From positions 186,001 through 250,000 of the forward strand of contig CAVZFB010000057.1 of the NCBI GenBank assembly GCA_963774345.1: a stretch of 64,000 bases of DNA, read 5' to 3'. The notes beneath the pieces were generated by a model. That model was not told the origin of the DNA. It worked only from the letters and a program-made list of their open reading frames with translations, and did not search any database. The position numbers and the translations under genes are program-made. Positions 50,845 through 60,769 of this stretch are shown here, piece after piece. Source of the DNA: AP-15 sp963774345 (GTDB lineage Bacteria; Pseudomonadota; Alphaproteobacteria; ATCC43930; CGMCC-115725). The number at the start of each line of letters is the position of its first letter. Position 1 is the first letter of the stretch.

Positions 50845-53621
50845 ATGGCGACCATCGCGCGGCAACGCGAGATCATCGACCGGCGGGTGCTGGCCGAAGT
50901 ATTGTCGGCCGCTTCTCACTCCGACAAATCGCCGAGCTTTGATCGCGCTTCGTTAATAGGACCGCTGAAAGGGGCTTTGACCGCGGGACGCAGCGAGATT
51001 CGTCGCCGCTTTGAAGCCACGGGCGACGGCACTGCGGTCGTGCGCGAGCAATGCTTTTTGATGGATCAGTTGATCCGCGCTCTGTTCGACGTGGTCACCG
51101 GAGAAATCTATCCACTTCCCAATCCGACCTCGGGCGAGCGGCTGGCCCTCGTCGCGGTCGGCGGCTATGGGCGCAGCGAGCTGGCGCCCGTTCTCCGACA
51201 TCGACATGCTGTTTCTACTGCCCTACAAGCAGACCCCCCATACCGAGCAAGTCGTCGAGTTGCTGCTCTATTTGTTGTGGGATCTCGGGCTCAAGGTCGG
51301 GCAGTCGACGCGCTCGGTCGAGGAGTGTCTGCGCCAGGCCAAATCCGATTTCACCATCCGCACCAGCCTGCTGGAAGCACGTTATTTGTGGGGCGACGAG
51401 GCATTATTCCGCGAGCTCAAAAAGCGCTTCGACAGCGAGATTGTCCGCGGCACTGCCCCCCAATTCGTCGAAGCCAAGCTCGCCGAGCGGGACGAGCGCC
51501 ACCGCCGAGTCGGCGACAGCCGCTACCAACTCGAGCCCAACGTCAAGGAAGGCAAGGGCGGGCTGCAGAGACCTGCATACCTTGTTCTGGATCGCAAAAT
51601 ATATTTACCGCATCGACGATGTAGCCAAACTCGTCGATCTCGGCGTACTGTCGGATGAGGAATCGCGCCGATTCGCCCGAGCTCAGAGCTTTCTGTGGAC
51701 GGTGCGCTGCCATCTCCATTATCTCGCCGGACGCGCCGAGGAGCGGCTGACTTTCGACCTGCAGAGCGAGATCGGGCGGCGGATGGGATATACCGACCAC
51801 ACGGGCAGCCGTGGGGTTGAGCGCTTCATGAAGCATTACTTTCTGGTCGCAAAGGATGTCGGCGACCTAACCCGGATTTTCTGCGCGATCCTCGAAGCTG
51901 ATCAGAAGCGCAAGCGACGGCTCTCCTGGGTACGCTGGGGGGTAGGCAAGCGCGCGCTCGACGGGTTCGTGCTCGACGGCGAGCGGCTGACGATCCCGTC
52001 CGAGGATTTCTTCAAGAAGGACCCGGTGGCGCTGCTCCGTCTGTTTCATGTCGCCCAGCAGCACGAGCTCGACATTCATCCGCGCGCGCTGCGCCGGGCC
52101 GGTCAATCCCTGCGGCTGATCGACGGGCGGCTGCGCGAAAATCCCGAGGCTAATCGCCTATTCCTCGAAATCCTGACCTCGCGCAAGGATCCCGAAACAG
52201 CGCTGCGCCGAATGAATGAAGCCGGTGTCTTTGGCCGGTTCATCCCCGACTTCGGGCGTGTCGTGGCGCAGATGCAATACGACATGTATCACCACTATAC
52301 GGTGGACGAGCACACGCTGTTTGCGATCGGGATTCTGCACCAGATCGAGACCGGACTGCTCAAGGACGAGTTGCCGATGGCAACGGCGCTGGCGGCGACG
52401 ATCGTATCGCGCCGCGCGCTTTACCTCGCAGTTTTGCTGCATGACATCGCCAAGGGCAGGGGCGGCGACCATTCGGTGCTCGGCGAACGCGTCGCCCTCA
52501 AGCTAGGGCCGCGGCTCGGCCTGCCCGCCGAGGAGACCGAGACTGTGGCTTGGCTGGTACGCTGGCATCTGCTGATGAGCGGCACAGCGTTCAAGCGCGA
52601 CATCAGTGACCCGCAGACGATCGGCGACTTTGTTGAGCACGTACAATCGCCAGAGCGGTTGAAACTGCTGCTGATCTTGACCGTCGCCGACATCCGGGCG
52701 GTGGGTCCGCGTGTGTGGAACGGCTGGAAGGCGGCGTTGTTACGCGACCTCTTCCAACGTGCCGTCGAGATGATGTCGGGCGGATTGACGGTAGGAGCCC
52801 GGGATTCGCGGGTGGCGGCCGCACTGACCGCGGTGCGGGAGCGGCTGCCGGATTTCAGCGACGCGGAGTTCGCGGCGTTCGCCAAAAGCGGCTATCCCTT
52901 CTATTGGCTATCTTTCGATCCCGATACCCATGCCCGGCATGCGCGACTGATGCGCGAGGCGGAGGTAAGCGGCGCGCCGCTCACTGTCGAAAAACAGGTC
53001 GATACCCAGCGCGCTGTAACCGAGATCACGCTCTATACGGCCGACCACCCCGGATTGTTTTCACGCATCGCCGGCGCCCTCGCGGTCAGCGGCGCCAATA
53101 TCGTCGATGCTCGGATCATGACGATGTCGAACGGGATGGCCCTCGATACATTCTGGGTTCAGGATCTGGCTGGCCGGGCGTTCGATCGTCCGGACAAGCT
53201 CGCGAAGCTCGCAGTGGTCTTCGAGAACGTCTTGACCGGCGATTTGAAGCCGCATCGCGAGCTTGCCCGACCGCCCGCGTTTCCCAGCCGAACGCAGGTG
53301 TTTACCGTGGCGCCTCGCGTTCTTGTCGACAACAACGCCAGCGCCTCGCACACGGTGATCGAGGTCAACGGGCGCGACCGGCCAGGCCTACTGTTCGAGC
53401 TGACCCGCGAACTGACCCGCCTCAGTCTCCAGGTGTCGAGCGCGAAGATCTCGACATACGGCGAAAAGGTCGTCGACGTCTTCTATGTCAAGAATTTGTT
53501 CGGCCACAAGATCGAGCACCCGGTCAAGCTCGCCGAGGTCCGCACCAGGCTCGAGGCGGTATTGACCAAGGGCAATCCGCCGGTCCTCGCAGACCAACGC
53601 GAGCCCGCCGCAGCAGAGTAA
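50845..53621 (+). pseudogene. glnD: Bifunctional uridylyltransferase/uridylyl-removing enzyme, frameshifted twice
   Basis: GlnD modifies PII proteins according to glutamine level. The N-terminus from 50845 reaches the nucleotidyltransferase motif GGYGRSELAP. One extra base near 51190 must be removed to continue FSDIDMLFLLPY, and one near 51566 to reach GLRDLHTLFWIAKYIYRI. From there the frame is open to 53621. It includes the HD domain (LLHDIAKGRGGDHS), and two C-terminal ACT domains (TEITLYTADHPGLFSRIAGAL; VIEVNGRDRPGLLFELTREL). The corrected length of about 924 residues is normal. It is almost certainly functional in the organism. Confidence 0.88.
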
Positions 53622-53714
53622 CGCCGCCCCGCGAATCGGAACTCGCCCAGACCTATCGATGTTCAACGGGTGAGCAACAGTCGCTCGCTGGCATGATCGC
53701 TAGGAAGGTGGGTG

Positions 53715-53959
53715 ATGCGGCGGTACTGGGTTTTCGCGATTTGCGTTCTGGCCGTGCTATCGCTGGCGGGTTGCGGGGTCACGCCGGATGTCGTGCGGTG
53801 AGTACGGGTGCGGCTGGCGCCGCCACTGGAGCAGCGCTGGGTGCGATCGGCGGCAATGCCGGATTGGGCGCTTTGGTCGGCGGATTGGCCGGGGCGGTCG
53901 GGGGTGCGGCAACCTCACCAAGAGTTGCCTACGCCGGTCCATCGCCGGTCTGCTACTGA
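53715..53959 (+). pseudogene. Small glycine-zipper lipoprotein, frameshifted
   Basis: The ATG at 53715 has AGGAAGG upstream and gives a lipoprotein signal ending in the lipobox LSLAGC (MRRYWVFAICVLAVLSLAGCG). The frame stops at 53796. Reading into the next frame near 53787, as if one base were missing, gives CRAVSTGAAGAATGAALGAIGG followed by a Gly-rich stretch to the stop at 53959. That is the glycine-zipper pattern of outer-membrane SmpA/OsmB-like lipoproteins. The corrected length is about 81 residues. Function unknown. Confidence 0.55.
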
Positions 53960-53996
53960 CCTTCGGCGCTTGCCGGACGGGAGCGAACTCTAGGCG

Positions 53997-55127
53997 CTAT
54001 TCGCGCAGGTCTTCGAAGAACTCCTTGACCCGGGCGAAAAAACCTTCGCTCTCGGGGTGGGTGCGGTTGTTCTCGCCTTCCTTATCGAATTCGCGCAGAA
54101 GTTCCTGCTGGCGCTTGTTCAGGTTGACCGGCGTCTCGACGGTCGCTTCGATGAACATGTCGCCGCGCGCGGCCGAACGCAGCACCGTCATGCCCTTGGC
54201 TTTGAGCCGGAATTGATGTCCCGACTGGGTCCCGGCCGGCACCGTGACGCGCGCCCGACTGCCGTCAACGGTCGGAACCTCAATGTTGCCGCCAAGCGCC
54301 GCCGTGGTCATCGGAATGGGTACCCGACAGTGGATGTTGGCGCCGTCGCGCTGAAAGAGAGAGTGCGGCGCCACGCTGACGAACATATAGAGGTCGCCGG
54401 GCGCGGCGCCGCGCACCCCAAACTCGCCCTCGCCAGCTAGGCGAATGCGGGTGCCGTCCTCGATCCCGGGCGGGATGTTGACCGACAAAGTTTTCTCGCG
54501 CCGCACTCGGCCTTGGCCGCCGCAGCCTTTGCACGGCTTCTCGATGACCCGTCCCGCGCCCTGGCAGCCGTGGCAGGTGCGCTCGACCGAAAAGAAACCT
54601 TGCTGGGTGCGAACGCGTCCGCGCCCGTGACAGGTCGGACAAGAGACCGGTTTGGACCCCGCCTCGGCCCCGCTGCCGTTGCATTGGTCGCAGGCGACGA
54701 GGTTGGGAACACGGATAGTCGTCTGCTTGCCGCGAAAACTTTCCTCGAGCGAAATTTCGAGGTTGTAGCGGAGATCGCTGCCGCGGCTCGGCCCCCCCTG
54801 GCCACGCCGCCCACCGCCCATGAACTCGCCGAACATCTCGTCGAAGATGTCGGCAAATCCGCCGGAAAAGCCGAAATCGCCAGGGCCGCGGCCGCCGGCT
54901 TGCTCAAAGGCAGCGTGGCCGAACCGGTCATAGGCGGCGCGCTTCTGATCGTCCTTGAGAACGTCGTAGGCCTCGCTAATGTCCTTGAATTTCTGCTCTG
55001 CGCCCTTATCCCCCGAATTTCGGTCCGGGTGATATTGCATCGCCAGCTTGCGATACGCTTTCTTAAGATCATCCGCGCTGGCGGATTTGGTGACGCCGAG
55101 TACCTCGTAAAAATCTTGCTTGGCCAT
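53997..55127 (-). CDS. dnaJ: Chaperone DnaJ
   Basis: A 376-residue type I J-protein. The J domain has the essential HPD (MQYHPDRNSGD), followed by a Gly/Phe-rich linker (GGRGPGDFGFSGGF), four CxxCxGxG zinc motifs (CDQCNGSG, CPTCHGRG, CHGCQGAG, CKGCGGQG) and the C-terminal substrate domains. It is the last gene of hrcA-grpE-dnaK-dnaJ. Confidence 0.97.
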   Translation of the reverse strand: MAKQDFYEVLGVTKSASADDLKKAYRKLAMQYHPDRNSGDKGAEQKFKDISEAYDVLKDDQKRAAYDRFGHAAFEQAGGRGPGDFGFSGGFADIFDEMFGEFMGGGRRGQGGPSRGSDLRYNLEISLEESFRGKQTTIRVPNLVACDQCNGSGAEAGSKPVSCPTCHGRGRVRTQQGFFSVERTCHGCQGAGRVIEKPCKGCGGQGRVRREKTLSVNIPPGIEDGTRIRLAGEGEFGVRGAAPGDLYMFVSVAPHSLFQRDGANIHCRVPIPMTTAALGGNIEVPTVDGSRARVTVPAGTQSGHQFRLKAKGMTVLRSAARGDMFIEATVETPVNLNKRQQELLREFDKEGENNRTHPESEGFFARVKEFFEDLRE

Positions 55128-55230
55128 AATCGACGGGCGTTCGCTGGAGAGGGGTTAGCCGCCGCGCAACGCCCCGGCAAGTATCCGCCGGGGAGAGCGC
55201 ATTCGATCCGAATTTACGCGGTAGCGTCGG

Positions 55231-57180
55231 CTAAGCCGAACCGCGCTTTTTCTGATCGTCGACTTCCTCGAAATCGGCATCGACGACCTTGTCATCGCCG
55301 CCAGGTCCTCCGTGGCCGCCCTGCGACGCCCCACCCGAGCCCGGGCCGCCCTCGCCCGCCCCGGCCTCCTGTGCCTGCTGGGCCTTGTACAGCGCCTCAC
55401 CTAGCTTCATTGAAACTTGCCCGAGGGCCTCGGTCTTGGACTTGATCTGCACGGCGTCGTCGCTCCCGAGCACATCCTTCAAGGCTTGAATGGCCTGCTG
55501 CACCGAGTCGCGGTCGCCCTGGGCAACCTTGTCGCCGCTTTCGCTCAAGGTGCGCTCGGTCGTGTGGATCAGCGCATCGGCGTTGTTCTTGGCCTCGACC
55601 AGTTCGCGACGCCGTTTGTCCTCCTCGGCATGGGCTTCGGCGTCCTTGACCATTTGGTCGATGTCGCCTTCCGAGAGCCCACCCGAAGCCTGGATGCGGA
55701 TCTGCTGCTCCTTGCCGGTAGCTTTGTCCTTGGCTGAGACTTGGACAATGCCGTTGGCGTCGATATCGAAAGTGACTTCGACTTGGGGCATGCCGCGCGG
55801 CGCCGACGGAATGCCGACCAGATCGAACTGACCGAGCAATTTGTTGTCCGCCGCCATCTCGCGCTCACCCTGGAAGACGCGAATCGTTACCGCGGTCTGG
55901 TTGTCCTCTGCGGTCGAAAAGGTCTGGCTCTTTTTGGTCGGGATGGTCGTGTTTCGGTCGATCAGCCGGGTGAAGACACCACCCAGGGTCTCGATGCCGA
56001 GCGACAAGGGTGTCACATCGAGCAGCAGGACATCCTTGACCTCGCCCTGCAAGACACCGGCCTGGATCGCCGCGCCGATGGCCACGACCTCGTCTGGGTT
56101 GACGCTGCGGTTGGGCTCTTTGCCGAAGAACTGCTTGACCGTCTCGATGACCTTGGGCATCCGGGTCATCCCGCCGACAAGGATCATCTCGTTGATCTCG
56201 GAGGCCTTTAGCCCGGCATCCTTCAGCGCATTGCGGCACGGCCCGATCGTGCGCTGGATCAAATCATCTACCAGCGCTTCGAGCTTGGCCCGCGTCAATT
56301 TGATGTTGAGGTGCTTGGGCCCGTGTTGGTCAGCGGTGATGAACGGCAAATTGACATCGGTCTGCATTGACGAGCTGAGTTCGATCTTGGCTTTCTCCGC
56401 GGCCTCCTTCAGACGCTGCAGTGCGAGACGGTCATTGCGGAGATCGATCCCCTGCTCTTTCCTGAATTCATCTGCGAGGTAATCGATGATATTCTTATCA
56501 AAGTCTTCGCCGCCGAGAAACGTGTCGCCGTTGGTCGATTTGACTTCAAAGACGCCATCGCCGATCTCAAGCACCGAGATGTCGAAAGTGCCGCCGCCCA
56601 GATCGTAGACCGCGATCGTGCCGCTGCCCTTGCGCTCCATGCCATAGGCGAGCGCCGCCGCAGTCGGTTCGTTAATGATGCGCAAAACCTCGAGCCCGGC
56701 GATCTTGCCTGCATCCTTGGTCGCCTGACGCTGACTGTCGTTGAAATAGGCCGGTACGGTAATGACGGCCTGCGTCACCGTCTCGCCGAGATATGCCTCG
56801 GCGGTTTCCTTCATCTTTTGCAGGATGAAGGCGCTGATCTGCGAAGGCGCGTACTTCTTGCCGCGGCTCTCGACCCAGGCGTCGCCGTTGTCGCCCGAAA
56901 TGATCTTGTACGGGACGAGATCGATGTCTTTTTTGACCATCGGGTCGGTGAAGCGCCGGCCGATCAGCCGCTTGATCGCAAAAAACGTGTTTTCGGGATT
57001 GGTCACAGCCTGACGTTTCGCCGCCTGGCCGACGAGCCGTTCGCCCGATTCGGTGAACGCCACCATCGAGGGCGTCGTCCGCATGCCCTCGCTGTTCTCG
57101 ATTACCTTGGCATTCCTGCCTTCCATCACGGCCACGCAGGAATTGGTCGTGCCGAGATCGATACCGATGACCTTGCTCAT
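55231..57180 (-). CDS. dnaK: Molecular chaperone DnaK
   Basis: A 649-residue Hsp70. The N-terminal ATPase has GIDLGTTNSCVAVMEG, VPAYFNDSQRQATKDAG, and AVYDLGGGTFDISVLEIG. The substrate-binding domain and a Gly-rich tail end in EEVDDQKKRGSA. The ATG at 57180 is chosen because GAGGTG lies just upstream; a GTG two codons earlier is possible. It is 121 bases downstream of grpE. Confidence 0.98.
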   Translation of the reverse strand: MSKVIGIDLGTTNSCVAVMEGRNAKVIENSEGMRTTPSMVAFTESGERLVGQAAKRQAVTNPENTFFAIKRLIGRRFTDPMVKKDIDLVPYKIISGDNGDAWVESRGKKYAPSQISAFILQKMKETAEAYLGETVTQAVITVPAYFNDSQRQATKDAGKIAGLEVLRIINEPTAAALAYGMERKGSGTIAVYDLGGGTFDISVLEIGDGVFEVKSTNGDTFLGGEDFDKNIIDYLADEFRKEQGIDLRNDRLALQRLKEAAEKAKIELSSSMQTDVNLPFITADQHGPKHLNIKLTRAKLEALVDDLIQRTIGPCRNALKDAGLKASEINEMILVGGMTRMPKVIETVKQFFGKEPNRSVNPDEVVAIGAAIQAGVLQGEVKDVLLLDVTPLSLGIETLGGVFTRLIDRNTTIPTKKSQTFSTAEDNQTAVTIRVFQGEREMAADNKLLGQFDLVGIPSAPRGMPQVEVTFDIDANGIVQVSAKDKATGKEQQIRIQASGGLSEGDIDQMVKDAEAHAEEDKRRRELVEAKNNADALIHTTERTLSESGDKVAQGDRDSVQQAIQALKDVLGSDDAVQIKSKTEALGQVSMKLGEALYKAQQAQEAGAGEGGPGSGGASQGGHGGPGGDDKVVDADFEEVDDQKKRGSA

Positions 57181-57277
57181 GGACACCTCATTTCAAAAGC
57201 AGAACCGGGCGGCCTGGGGAAGCACCGTCCCGATCCCCCAGGAAGTGGTTGTACAGTCATCCCCTTACTTTGAAAGT

Positions 57278-57306
57278 TATATAAGCCAGCGTTTGGGGCG
57301 CTACAA
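57278..57306 (-). promoter_or_regulatory. Possible internal promoter upstream of dnaK
   Basis: On the minus strand TTGTAG (57306-57301) and TATATA (57283-57278) are separated by 17 bases, at the very end of grpE, about 100 bases before the dnaK ATG. It matches a sigma-70-like layout. A heat-shock sigma-32 promoter could overlap it, but I cannot define one. Confidence 0.35.
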
Positions 57307-57885
57307 CGGCTCGGCCGGTTTCGCCGGCGACTTGGCGACGCCCACCATGGCCGGCCGCAGCAGGCGGTCGTGCAGCAGGTAGCCCGGCTGCAGCACCTCG
57401 ACGATCGTGCCGGGCGGCCGGTCGCCGTGCTCGACCTCAAAGATCGCCTGATGGAGATTGTGGTCGAAGCGCTCGCCCAGCGGATCGATACGACGGATAC
57501 CGTGCCGTTCGAAAACCGACAAGAGCTCGCGTTCGGTTGCGGCGACCCCCGCGAGCAGGCTGCGGGTGCGCTCATCCCCGACTTCCGCCTCGGGCAGGCT
57601 GGCGAGGGCGCGGCGCAGATTGTCCGCGGCTGACAGCAGCTCCTTTGCAAAACCGGAGATCGCATATTTCGTGGCGTCGTCGCGCTCGCGCTGGGCCCGG
57701 CGGCGGGTGTTCTCGGCCTCGGCCAATGCACGCAGCAGCCGGTCCTTGTGCTCGGCAAGCTCGGCCTCGAGCACCGCCACCCGTGCTTCCGGCGAGAGCT
57801 CAGCGGCCTCGTCGAAATTGTTGTTGGCGGCGACCGACGCCTCATCAGACGTCGTCTCCTGGTGATTTCTGGTGTCGTCCATCAT
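57301..57885 (-). CDS. grpE: Nucleotide exchange factor GrpE
   Basis: A 194-residue co-chaperone of DnaK. A long coiled-coil N-terminal helix (LSPEARVAVLEAELAEHKDRLLRALAEAENTRRRAQRERDD) is followed by the dimer four-helix bundle and a beta domain with GVRRIDP-like GIRRIDPLGERFDHNLHQAI. It starts five bases after hrcA, so the two are coupled. Confidence 0.96.
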   Translation of the reverse strand: MMDDTRNHQETTSDEASVAANNNFDEAAELSPEARVAVLEAELAEHKDRLLRALAEAENTRRRAQRERDDATKYAISGFAKELLSAADNLRRALASLPEAEVGDERTRSLLAGVAATERELLSVFERHGIRRIDPLGERFDHNLHQAIFEVEHGDRPPGTIVEVLQPGYLLHDRLLRPAMVGVAKSPAKPAEPL

Positions 57886-57890
57886 CCGTC

Positions 57891-58949
57891 CTATCCGATA
57901 AGGCGCCCGATCACCTTCGCCGTAAAATCCACCATCGGGATGATCCGGGCGTAGTTGATTCGGGTTGGGCCGATCACCCCGATCGCGCCGACGATCTGCT
58001 CGCGGCTGTTTTGGTAGGGAGCGATTACCATCGAACAGCCAGCCACCCCGAACAAGTGGCTTTCGGCGCCGATGAAGATCTGCACGCCGTCGCCCTGTTT
58101 GCTGGCATCGAGCAGGCGCAATATTGTTTCGCGAGTCTCCAGCATCTCGAAAAGCGTCCGCAGCCTTTCAAGGTCGGCCAGCGCGGTCACGTCGTCGAGC
58201 AAGTTTGCCTGGCCGCGAACGATCAGGGCGCTGCCGGCTTCTCCCCCAGCCCAGTCCGCCAGCCCCGCGGCAACGAGCTTCGAGGTCAATACGTCGAGCT
58301 GAGCCTGGTGCGATTCGATCTCCTGCTGGATTTCGTCCCTGGCCTCCTCGAGCGTCCGGCCGACCAACCGGGCGTTCAGATAATTGCCGGCGGAGACCAA
58401 TGCTGCAGGCGGCAGGCCCAGAGGCACCTCGATGACTCGGTTTTCGACAAGCCCATCCTCGGTGACCAGAACGACAAGCGCGCGGCCGGGGCCGAGATGG
58501 ACAAACTCGACATGCTTCAGCGGCCGGTCCTGCTTTGGAGCGATGACCACCCCGGCGCAATGCGCCAGACCCGAGAGCGCGCTGATTGCTTCCTCGAGCG
58601 CCTGCGGCAGGCTCTTGCCGCGAGCGACACAAAGGCTTTCGATGCTGCGGCGCTCGTCCTCGGCGAGGCGTCCGACTTCGAGCAGACCGTGGACAAACAG
58701 CCGCAACCCCGCTTCGGTTGGCAGCCGCCCGGCCGAAGTGTGGGGCGCGTAAAGCAGCCCCGCTTCTTCAAGATCGGCCATGACGTTACGGATCGTCGCC
58801 GGCGACAGGTTCTGGCCCAACAGCCGTGACAAGGTGCGAGAGCCGATCGGCTCGCCGGTGGCGACGTAGCCGTCGACAATCAGGCGAAAGATCTCCCGGC
58901 TGCGCTCGTTCAGCTCGTTGATTGGCGAGGGGGTGATGGGTCGAGGCAT
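57891..58949 (-). CDS. hrcA: Heat-inducible transcription repressor HrcA
   Basis: A 352-residue repressor of class I heat-shock genes. The N-terminal winged helix has SREIFRLIVDGYVATGEPIGSRTLSR and SPATIRNVMADLEEAGLL; the GAF-like effector region ends in VGAIGVIGPTRINYARIIPMVDFTA. It is first in hrcA-grpE-dnaK-dnaJ. I see no CIRCE inverted repeat in the 150 bases upstream, so its own operator may be elsewhere (commonly groESL). Confidence 0.96.
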   Translation of the reverse strand: MPRPITPSPINELNERSREIFRLIVDGYVATGEPIGSRTLSRLLGQNLSPATIRNVMADLEEAGLLYAPHTSAGRLPTEAGLRLFVHGLLEVGRLAEDERRSIESLCVARGKSLPQALEEAISALSGLAHCAGVVIAPKQDRPLKHVEFVHLGPGRALVVLVTEDGLVENRVIEVPLGLPPAALVSAGNYLNARLVGRTLEEARDEIQQEIESHQAQLDVLTSKLVAAGLADWAGGEAGSALIVRGQANLLDDVTALADLERLRTLFEMLETRETILRLLDASKQGDGVQIFIGAESHLFGVAGCSMVIAPYQNSREQIVGAIGVIGPTRINYARIIPMVDFTAKVIGRLIG

Positions 58950-59097
58950 ATGAAGGTTGCGACAGTCAGATACAATAGCTCGGTTCCCGCCGAGAAGCCT
59001 CGCGTGCAGCGGCGATCTAGCCGGTCGGCGATCGACCCCGGCGTTGGCGTGATTTGGTAACGGAGGCCAGCAACGTCAACTCGGGGCGGCCGGGCGG

Positions 59098-59616
59098 CTA
59101 GGGTGTCTGCTTGAACGTTGCTTCGAAACTCTGGCCTTTGGGATCTATCAGATGCCCGACCATATCTACGATCCCTGGGCGAAAGGCGAACTGGCTACCG
59201 TCGGAGTTCTGAAATCTCAACTCGTTTGTGCGGATCACCCCGGTGCCGTGCAGCACGCCACCGGGCGCTGGCGTGCTCGTCCCTTGTGGTCCGAAGACAT
59301 AGATAATCGATGCGGTGCCGTCCCCTTTGACGTCCTGCACGATCAGCGCGGCACAGGTATGTGTGTCCCACGCCGCATCGCTCCACACGCCGACAAAACG
59401 CCGGAAGTTTTCGGGAATAGTCGAAGGATCAGGAAGCTGAAAGCTGACATTCTGCTCGCAGAAAACGCGGCCCGGCTGCGTGCCGCTGGTTTGCGGCGCG
59501 AGGGATTGCGGTGCGGCGGCGGGCGGCTCGCCGACCGGCGGGGTCGGGGCCTGCGCCAACGTCGTGGCAGCGGCCAGCAGAGTCAGGCAAAAAGGTGCGA
59601 CGGCACGAGGAATCAT
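59098..59616 (-). CDS. Secreted protein of unknown function
   Basis: A 172-residue protein with a signal peptide (AVAPFCLTLLAAATTLAQA) and a Pro/Ala-rich linker. A globular part follows (FRRFVGVWSDAAWDTHTCAALIVQDVKGDGTASIIYVFG) that recalls small periplasmic lipocalin-like domains. One Cys pair is visible. The start at 59616 is preferred because it begins the signal peptide and has GGAG upstream; the frame extends to 59775. Function unknown. Confidence 0.72.
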   Translation of the reverse strand: MIPRAVAPFCLTLLAAATTLAQAPTPPVGEPPAAAPQSLAPQTSGTQPGRVFCEQNVSFQLPDPSTIPENFRRFVGVWSDAAWDTHTCAALIVQDVKGDGTASIIYVFGPQGTSTPAPGGVLHGTGVIRTNELRFQNSDGSQFAFRPGIVDMVGHLIDPKGQSFEATFKQTP

Positions 59617-59695
59617 GGCGGGCTCCGGCCAGCAACGGCTTCTACCTCGAAAGCGTTGGTCCCGCCACTGCCCGAGCGATCGAGCCACCCCACCG

Positions 59696-60589
59696 CTATA
59701 ATTCGCCACCCGTAGCCGGTTGGGTAGGTGACGTCGGATGCGGTCCCACAACGGGATTTTCTTCCCGCAAGTCATCCGGGTAGGGAGGGCGGTGCAGGCC
59801 AGTCGGAGAGACCGTGAAGATCTCGTAGCCGGTGGCCGTCACTCCGACAGTGTGCTCGAACTGCGCTGACAGAGAGCGGTCCTTGGTCACTGCGGTCCAG
59901 CCATCGCCCAGAATCTTCACCTCCCAGCGTCCGGCGTTGATCATCGGCTCGACGGTGAAGATCATCCCCTCGTGCATGACCGGCCCCTCGTCAGGGCTGC
60001 CGTAATGCAGGATGGAAGGCGCATCGTGAAAGATGCGGCCTACGCCGTGGCCGCAAAAGTCGCGCACCACCGAAAAGCGGTTGCCCTCGGCGTAGCGCTG
60101 GATCGCGTTGCCGATGGCGCCGATGCGAGTACCGGGACGTACCACGGCGATGCCACGCATCATCGCTTCATAGGTTACGTCGACGAGCCGTCGCGCCTTG
60201 ATCGGGACGCGCTCGCCAACGAAAAACATCCGGCTAGTGTCGCCGTGCCAGCCGTCGAGAATCGGGGTCACGTCGATGTTGAGTATGTCGCCCTCGATCA
60301 GTCGCCGCTCGCCCGGAATGCCGTGACAGACGACATGGTTGATCGAGGTGCAGATGGATTTCGGAAAACCGCGATAGTTGAGCGGCGCCGAAATCGCATT
60401 GTGGTCGGCCGCGAAATCGTGGCACAGCCGATCGAGTTCGCTGGTGGTGACGCCCGGGCGAACAAAAGGGGTGATGAAGTCGAGCGTCGCTGCCGCCAGC
60501 GCGCCGGCGCGCCGCATACCCTCGAACGCCTCGGGCCCGTGGATCTTGATCCGGCCGTCGCGTGCCTCGCCGACCGCGAGACCTCTCAT
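59696..60589 (-). CDS. map: Type I methionine aminopeptidase
   Basis: About 297 residues. The enzyme removes initiator Met. The metal ligands are visible: Asp in GDILNIDVTPILDGWHGDTSRMF, His in CGHGVGRIFHDAP, Glu in TVEPMINAG, and the final Glu in SAQFEHTVGVT. The start is unsettled. The ATG at 60589 has CAGGA at good spacing, while upstream in-frame ATGs (60619, 60655, 60721) extend into a low-homology N-terminus. The C-terminal tail is Pro-rich. Confidence 0.93.
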   Translation of the reverse strand: MRGLAVGEARDGRIKIHGPEAFEGMRRAGALAAATLDFITPFVRPGVTTSELDRLCHDFAADHNAISAPLNYRGFPKSICTSINHVVCHGIPGERRLIEGDILNIDVTPILDGWHGDTSRMFFVGERVPIKARRLVDVTYEAMMRGIAVVRPGTRIGAIGNAIQRYAEGNRFSVVRDFCGHGVGRIFHDAPSILHYGSPDEGPVMHEGMIFTVEPMINAGRWEVKILGDGWTAVTKDRSLSAQFEHTVGVTATGYEIFTVSPTGLHRPPYPDDLREENPVVGPHPTSPTQPATGGEL

Positions 60590-60769
60590 CAGATCCTGCT
60601 GCATGCCGCGTATTCGCATCGTCGTTGGTGGGTCACGCCGCGACCCTTCTCGCATGAGATTGAACGTAGGGATTCCCGCGCGGCTGGGCAACCTCGCCCG
60701 CGATTGTGCCGCGCCATTCATTCGCCTATGAAAGACGAAGCCGCGGAGGCGGAAGAGGCCGAAGAGAGA

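Noticed and set aside
57537..58829. 430-codon plus-strand frame
   Set aside because: Antisense shadow of hrcA and grpE.
58950..59097. Search for a CIRCE element upstream of hrcA
   Set aside because: No TTAGCACTC/GAGTGCTAA-type dyad was found.
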